A stretch of 47,327 bases of DNA from Rhodoferax sp. OV413. Its GTDB lineage: Bacteria; Pseudomonadota; Gammaproteobacteria; Burkholderiales; Burkholderiaceae_C. The position numbers and the translations under genes were made by a program. Location: contig CAMAWD010000045.1 of assembly GCA_945861785.1 (NCBI GenBank), positions 1 to 47,327 of the forward strand. The letters run 5' to 3'. The notes under the pieces were generated by a model. That model was not told the origin of the DNA and searched no databases. It saw only the letters and a list, made by a program, of their open reading frames with translations. Positions 44,008-47,327 of this stretch are shown piece after piece; position 1 is the stretch's first letter; each line of letters opens with the position of its first letter.

Positions 44008-44985
44008 TCAGCGCACGCAGTAAAAATAAATCTCGTTGGAGTTCACATCTTCCGGGTGCCGCACCGGCGAGGGGTTTCTCAGGTCAGGCGCCAGCACATG
44101 GCCATCGGCCAGGGCCCAGAAATTGTGGTCGAGCGCAACGCCGCCGCTCCATTCACCCAGTGCCGACAAGAACTCGTATTCATCCCACAGCGGCAAACGG
44201 CCACGGCTGGCAGCACAGGCAGCTTCGGCCAATGCGGGCGTGGGTGCCATGCCAACCGGCGAGCCGGGCGCACCCAGCAGGGTCAGGGATTTTTTGCCCA
44301 TGCTCACCACCGACGGAAACACCGTCCGCTGCGCTTGCTTGAACATCTGCACCGCCACCCCCGTCATGACAGACTCTGGCCGGCCCTGGGCCTGAAAGCT
44401 GTGCGAAGCGCCGCTGCCCAGCTCAATATGAAGCGTGACCAGCAGATCGCCGCGGCAGCCCGGGCCGTAGGCGTAAGTGCCCCAGGCAAAACCTGAAATT
44501 TTGGACAGTTGCCGCTGGTCGATCATGCCTTGGTGCTGCGAGGTGCGCAGCTCGCGCAGCATATTGAGCAAAGGGGACGGGTTGAGGAAAGTGAGCTTTC
44601 TCTCTTTGGGCTTGAGCTCGCGGTACAAACCGTCCAGCGCAGCGCGCAGGCTCGCCGCCAGCGTCAGGTCCATGGCCAGGCCGGTGGTTGCCAGGCTGCG
44701 GTTTTTGTCGATCAGGGCATCTATGGCCAACAAGCTGCCCAAGGCATCGTCACCTTCAGCGCCATTACGCAGCAAATCATTGAGCCGGCTGATCATCTCT
44801 TGGGCCTGTTCACTGCGGCTTTTTCCGTAAGCGTCTTGAAACTGGCACAGGTCCTGGCCACGCATGAAAGGAATGGTCGGCCACAGAGAAAGCGGGGCCG
44901 CCGCGTGGCCTGTCGTGCTTGCAGCCAAAACCAGCCAGAGGCCAAAAGCAGCGGTGCGAGGCCTCATAAAACGCAGGAAGTTCAT
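44008..44985 (-). CDS. secreted protein of unknown function, C-terminal SUMF1-like region
   Basis: A 325-aa protein with a signal peptide (MNFLRFMRPRTAAFGLWLVL, then a predicted cut after GHA) and a helical middle part. The C-terminal 80 residues contain CAASRGRLPLWDEYEFLSAL, then GGVALDHNFWALADG, and end NEIYFYCVR. The G-RLP-x-EYEFL and FYCVR pattern recalls formylglycine-generating-enzyme/C-type-lectin folds found in secreted Burkholderiales proteins. I do not recognise the family; it stands alone with large gaps on both sides. Confidence 0.7.
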   Translation of the reverse strand: MNFLRFMRPRTAAFGLWLVLAASTTGHAAAPLSLWPTIPFMRGQDLCQFQDAYGKSRSEQAQEMISRLNDLLRNGAEGDDALGSLLAIDALIDKNRSLATTGLAMDLTLAASLRAALDGLYRELKPKERKLTFLNPSPLLNMLRELRTSQHQGMIDQRQLSKISGFAWGTYAYGPGCRGDLLVTLHIELGSGASHSFQAQGRPESVMTGVAVQMFKQAQRTVFPSVVSMGKKSLTLLGAPGSPVGMAPTPALAEAACAASRGRLPLWDEYEFLSALGEWSGGVALDHNFWALADGHVLAPDLRNPSPVRHPEDVNSNEIYFYCVR

Positions 44986-45360
44986 GCAAAACCAAGGTTT
45001 TTTAGGGGTGAAAAAATCAAACTCGCCCTTGGCACGTCTAGCCCAAGTCTGTCGATTTAATTTTAGGGCGCGCAGTCAGGCCGCTGTGCGTTTCAAACGC
45101 AGAAGGCCTGCAAATCAGAACGAAGCTTGCCTTGCATCAAAGCGGCGCGCCGCCCCTCAAGATCGCAGGCCCGTCAGCAAGCCGGCACTCTGTTTGCGCC
45201 GCCACGAGCGCTGGGCTTCACCCGGTCCTGATGCTGCGTTTACCAGGCCAATCGGGGCGACCGGGCGACCGACCTGCACGGCCCGCCCCGCGGCGCGTGT
45301 TGGCGTCGGCATCGAAACCCAGAGTGTTTCCCCCGGCACCGGAAGTTGGCGGTACCAGGT
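44986..45360. other. 375-bp gap with no recognisable gene
   Basis: Between the secreted protein and the response regulator. Only short frames exist (for example 45157-45339 on the minus strand), none with a recognisable domain. The first 75 bases are AT-rich and should carry the promoter of the secreted-protein gene; the rest is GC-rich and resembles eroded coding sequence. Confidence 0.5.
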
Positions 45361-45738
45361 TCATGCGACGGCGCCTACATCCTCCAGCGCGTGGATCAGG
45401 TCCATCGGGAGAAAGGGTTTGACGAGGTAGGCCCCCGCGCCGGCGATTCGTCCCGCGCTAAGGTATTCGGCGTCGGACTTCCCACTGATGAGCACGACGG
45501 AGATACCGGCGGTCTCGGGATCGTCCTTCAGCATTCGGCACAGGTCCATGCCATCGAGGACGCCCGGCATCATCACGTCGGTCACTATCACGTCGGGTCG
45601 CAGGGCCAGGGCCAGCTCGAGCGCAGTGTCCGCGTTGGCTGCTTCGATGACTTCCATGTGGTAGCCCGCGCACACCAGCGTCATGCGGATCAGACGACGA
45701 ATTTCCGCATGGTCGTCGACGATCAGGATTCGGTCCAT
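45361..45738 (-). CDS. single-domain response regulator (CheY-like)
   Basis: A 125-aa receiver domain with no output domain. Acidic pocket Asp8 and Asp9 (ILIVDDH), phosphorylation site Asp54 (VIVTDVMMPG), Ser in VVLISGKSD, and the conserved Lys in YLVKPF are all present. ATG 45738 is the natural start; the upstream 60 bases are very AT-rich and carry its promoter. No histidine kinase is within reach, so the partner is unknown. Confidence 0.92.
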   Translation of the reverse strand: MDRILIVDDHAEIRRLIRMTLVCAGYHMEVIEAANADTALELALALRPDVIVTDVMMPGVLDGMDLCRMLKDDPETAGISVVLISGKSDAEYLSAGRIAGAGAYLVKPFLPMDLIHALEDVGAVA

Positions 45739-45869
45739 GATGGGTTCGCCCGGAAGAGCGATTCAGAATAAAAGTGATAAAATTATCGCACGTATCATAT
45801 ATATCGTTTATATAGTTTAGTTATGAAATCGGTGAAGTGATCTTGACAGTGCCAGGTTCTCGCCGCCGT

Positions 45870-46070
45870 TTAGCCGGTTTCCTTGGTCAGCCGCAGGCTT
45901 GACCATTCCGTTGCCAAGTCAATCCAGCGCGCCATCCGGAGACTCATGCGCTCGCGGTTCGTGGGCTGGTTGGGCTGGTTGGGCTGGTTGGGCTGCTTGC
46001 GCACTGCGGGCAAGTCCTCCTTCTTCACGAACCTGCTGCTGCTGCTTTCGCCGTTGCGGGTGTAGCGCAT
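45870..46070 (-). pseudogene. fragment resembling a DUF6788-type, transposon-associated protein
   Basis: A 66-codon frame whose start MRYTRNGESSSSRFVKKEDL continues from an upstream open stretch GPHYQ and runs to LPAVRKQ, then a NQP repeat, then RERMSLRMARWIDLATEW. The GPHYQ-x-YTRNG and FVKKEDLPAVR pattern recalls short proteins that often accompany transposable elements. The repeat insertion at 45963-45998 and lack of a proper start suggest decay. The group II intron remnant ends immediately upstream. Confidence 0.4.
45963..45998. repeat. 9-bp tandem repeat, four units
   Basis: Three exact GGGCTGGTT units followed by GGGCTGCTT, which has one mismatch. On the minus strand it is in frame with the fragment above and encodes repeated Asn-Gln-Pro. 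Confidence 0.9.
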
Positions 46071-46110
46071 CTGGTAGTGGGGGCCGTGCTTTGTCGGCGG
46101 TGTGGCCTTG

Positions 46111-46150
46111 CAGCGGCACCCGGCATGCGGGTCCGCACCGGGCGGTTCGA
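46111..46150 (-). ncRNA. group II intron domain V remnant
   Basis: On the minus strand the sequence reads GAACCGCCCGGTGCGGACCC then GCATGCCGGGTG, a close match to the domain V hairpin of bacterial group II introns. It lies just downstream of the C-terminal maturase fragment, where domain V is expected. The start of domain VI beyond it looks altered. Confidence 0.6.
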
Positions 46151-46162
46151 GGAGTTGAGGTA

Positions 46163-46740
46163 TGAGAGCCGGGGCAGAGCCAGACGATCAAAGTGATCGA
46201 TGGTCAGAACACTGTTGAGCAACATGGCGCTATTGCGCCACCAACTTCGGGAGTTCGCGGCCACACGCCGTGCCACACCCTGCGGCGCCCCGAGCGCTCG
46301 CAGTTCGCGGTACATGCCAACCTACCCCAATGCGTCTCTGTAGGCGGTCAATCAAAATGTCGTGGTTGACCGGGTCAAAGAACTTCTCAAGATCAACGTC
46401 CACTGCGACCCGCAGACCAGACTGCACGTACGACTGCGCGGCCAATACCGCGTCCTGTGCACGCCGTCCAGGCCGAAAGCCGTAGCTGTGCTCACTGAAG
46501 ATGGGGTCCACAATTGGCTGCAGCACTTGCAGCAGTGCCTGCTGGATCAGCCGATCCGTCATCGTCGGGCTTGGGAATGGTTACCCGGCCTACCGCGCTG
46601 GGGCGGTACGTCCCTGCCAGCAATTGTTGGCGAATCACCGGCCACTGGGTTGCCAGATGTCGCGCCGTCTGGTCTATATCCAGTCCGTCTACGCCCGCAG
46701 CCCCCTTGTTGGCAGCGCCTTCTATCCGGTTCTTGTCCAT
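46163..46740 (-). pseudogene. decayed group II intron reverse transcriptase/maturase
   Basis: Three pieces of one protein in different frames. 46563-46740: N-terminal RT0/RT1-like part (MDKNRIEGAANKGAAGVDGL, ending in TIPKPDDDG). 46320-46562: RT1-RT3 part (TDRLIQQALLQVLQPI, SYGFRPGRRAQDAV, VDVDLEKFFDPVNHD). 46163-46315: C-terminal maturase part (NSRSWWRNSAMLLNSV, FDRLALPRLS). The junction near 46563 loses several residues and shifts frame. The junction near 46318 removes roughly 200 residues including the YADD catalytic motif. The element is therefore inactive. Confidence 0.85.
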
Positions 46741-46890
46741 CGGCTCGCAATTTACGCTCCTCGCTTCCTTCCCACAGTCGGTCGCCCTCATGCAGTTGCG
46801 CTTCACTTCGCTCGCTGTGATCACTTTACGGCGGGACTTGCACCCGCAGGAGTGCGCCCATGCTTCAAACCCGGTTTGAAGCTTGATTTG
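46741..46890 (-). mobile_element. possible 5' group II intron RNA remnant
   Basis: Minus-strand sequence before the maturase start contains GGGTGCAAGTCCCG and GCGCAACTGCATGAGG, motifs commonly seen in the RNA part of group II introns upstream of the maturase gene. The 5' end of the intron was not located, and the toxin-antitoxin genes begin at once beyond it, so much of the RNA seems deleted. Confidence 0.4.
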
Positions 46891-46943
46891 CCATGTGCAA
46901 TCCTGGTGAGATACCATGTATCTCATCATAAAAGGAGGCCAAT

Positions 46944-47222
46944 ATGCCTACTACCGCCATGATCCACGTTCGCGTGGATCAGCAAATGAAAGAGCAGGCC
47001 ACGGAGGCGCTTGCCGCCATGGGTTTATCAGTCTCGGACGCGGTGCGCGTGTTTTTGATGCGCGTGGTGGCTGAGCAGCAAATGCCGTTTGCGCTCAAGG
47101 TACCCAACGCCGAAACTCGTGCGGCAATGGCTGAAGCCGATACGATCACGCGCACGCGCCGCGCCCGTTTTGGTGCTGCCGCCGAATTGTTCCATGACCT
47201 CGAAAAGAAGCGCCGCAAGTAA
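46944..47222 (+). CDS. RelB/DinJ family antitoxin
   Basis: A 92-aa ribbon-helix-helix antitoxin: IHVRVDQQMKEQATEALAAM is the RHH strand and helix, GLSVSDAVRVFLMRVVAEQQ the second helix, and the C-terminal half (RTRRARFGAAAELFHDLEKK) would wrap around the toxin. An AGGAGG site lies 7 bases before ATG 46944. The upstream CTCACCAGGATTGC region probably holds the promoter, and the pair normally represses itself. The toxin gene overlaps its end. Confidence 0.9.
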   Translation: MPTTAMIHVRVDQQMKEQATEALAAMGLSVSDAVRVFLMRVVAEQQMPFALKVPNAETRAAMAEADTITRTRRARFGAAAELFHDLEKKRRK

Positions 47223-47327
47223 GCGCGCTCCGCTGCCGCGTGCGGCGGACTATGCAAAGTCGTTCCGCAAGGATTGGGAGCGCCTGACCCGGGCAGGCCG
47301 GTACGACATGAACCGGCTCAAGGAGGC
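47194..47327 (+). CDS. YafQ/RelE-type toxin, 5' part, cut by the window edge
   Basis: Start ATG 47194, inside the antitoxin gene and in another frame (29-bp overlap), giving MTSKRSAASKRAPLPRAADY and then AKSFRKDWERLTRAGRYDMN before the window ends. The LPRAADYAKSFRKDWERL and RYDMNRLKE pattern is that of YafQ-type mRNA interferases, the usual partner of DinJ. The catalytic C-terminal residues lie outside. Confidence 0.8.
   Translation, partial: MTSKRSAASKRAPLPRAADYAKSFRKDWERLTRAGRYDMNRLKE

Noticed and set aside
43885-44496. Plus-strand frame starting in the gap after nhaR
   Set aside because: The first 20 residues look hydrophobic, but the rest is antisense to the secreted-protein gene and has no family match.
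45157-45339. 60-aa minus-strand frame in the gap before the response regulator
   Set aside because: No recognisable domain and no good ribosome site; may be eroded coding sequence but not supportable as a gene.
45776-45787. Short palindrome GATAA-N2-TTATC in the AT-rich promoter of the response regulator
   Set aside because: Too short, and expected by chance in such AT-rich sequence; not an FNR box.

Overview
The window is a GC-rich stretch of chromosome from a betaproteobacterium, most likely order Burkholderiales, family Comamonadaceae. The reasons are the phaC-phaA-phaB order, the Bug-type solute receptor, the small Trp-rich protein, a cbb3 oxidase locus with an Fnr-type regulator, and protein sequences that read throughout like this family. 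No rRNA, tRNA or CRISPR array was seen. The assignment rests on reading the sequence only.

Layout. 1-3.8 kb: an oxalyl-CoA-synthetase-like ligase, a stub of an HD-GYP protein, a PIG-L deacetylase and an alpha/beta hydrolase. 3.9-7.6 kb: the polyhydroxybutyrate operon phaC-phaA-phaB on the minus strand, ending in a clear terminator. 7.7-12.8 kb: a small membrane protein, pgeF, a zeta-class GST isomerase, an HSL-type esterase, pirin, a fumarylpyruvate hydrolase-like protein and a Nudix hydrolase. 12.9-22.8 kb: a microaerobic respiration block with SafE-like protein, hemN, fnr, fixH/ccoH, ccoP, ccoQ, ccoO, ccoN, ccoS, ccoI and a universal stress protein. FNR-type boxes sit in three promoter regions of this block, so it looks like a self-contained Fnr regulon. 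22.8-27.7 kb: matB, a Bug receptor, matA and lgt, a malonate-use operon whose decarboxylase gene overlaps the lgt stop codon. 27.9-33.1 kb: ilvD, a small Trp-rich protein, a cytochrome c, acs and a UPF0114 membrane protein.

33.1-40.5 kb holds the most unusual system: ten tightly packed minus-strand genes for a multisubunit Mrp/Mbh-like cation-proton module. The order is E-F-G-(MrpA C-terminal part)-B-C-D-D2-small protein-D3. This is the order of the membrane module of archaeal membrane-bound hydrogenase (mbhA-H), but no hydrogenase genes follow and the NuoL-like half of MrpA is absent. Three antiporter-like subunits are present, and the third has Asn where the TM7 lysine is expected. An NhaR-like regulator lies 2.5 kb away.

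40.6-45.7 kb: class I fumarase, a truncated thioesterase, an Rrf2 regulator with no cysteine at all, nhaR, an unrecognised secreted protein and a single-domain response regulator. 45.8-47.3 kb is an eroded mobile region: a gene fragment with a 9-bp repeat, a decayed group II intron, and a RelB/DinJ-YafQ-type toxin-antitoxin pair cut by the window edge.
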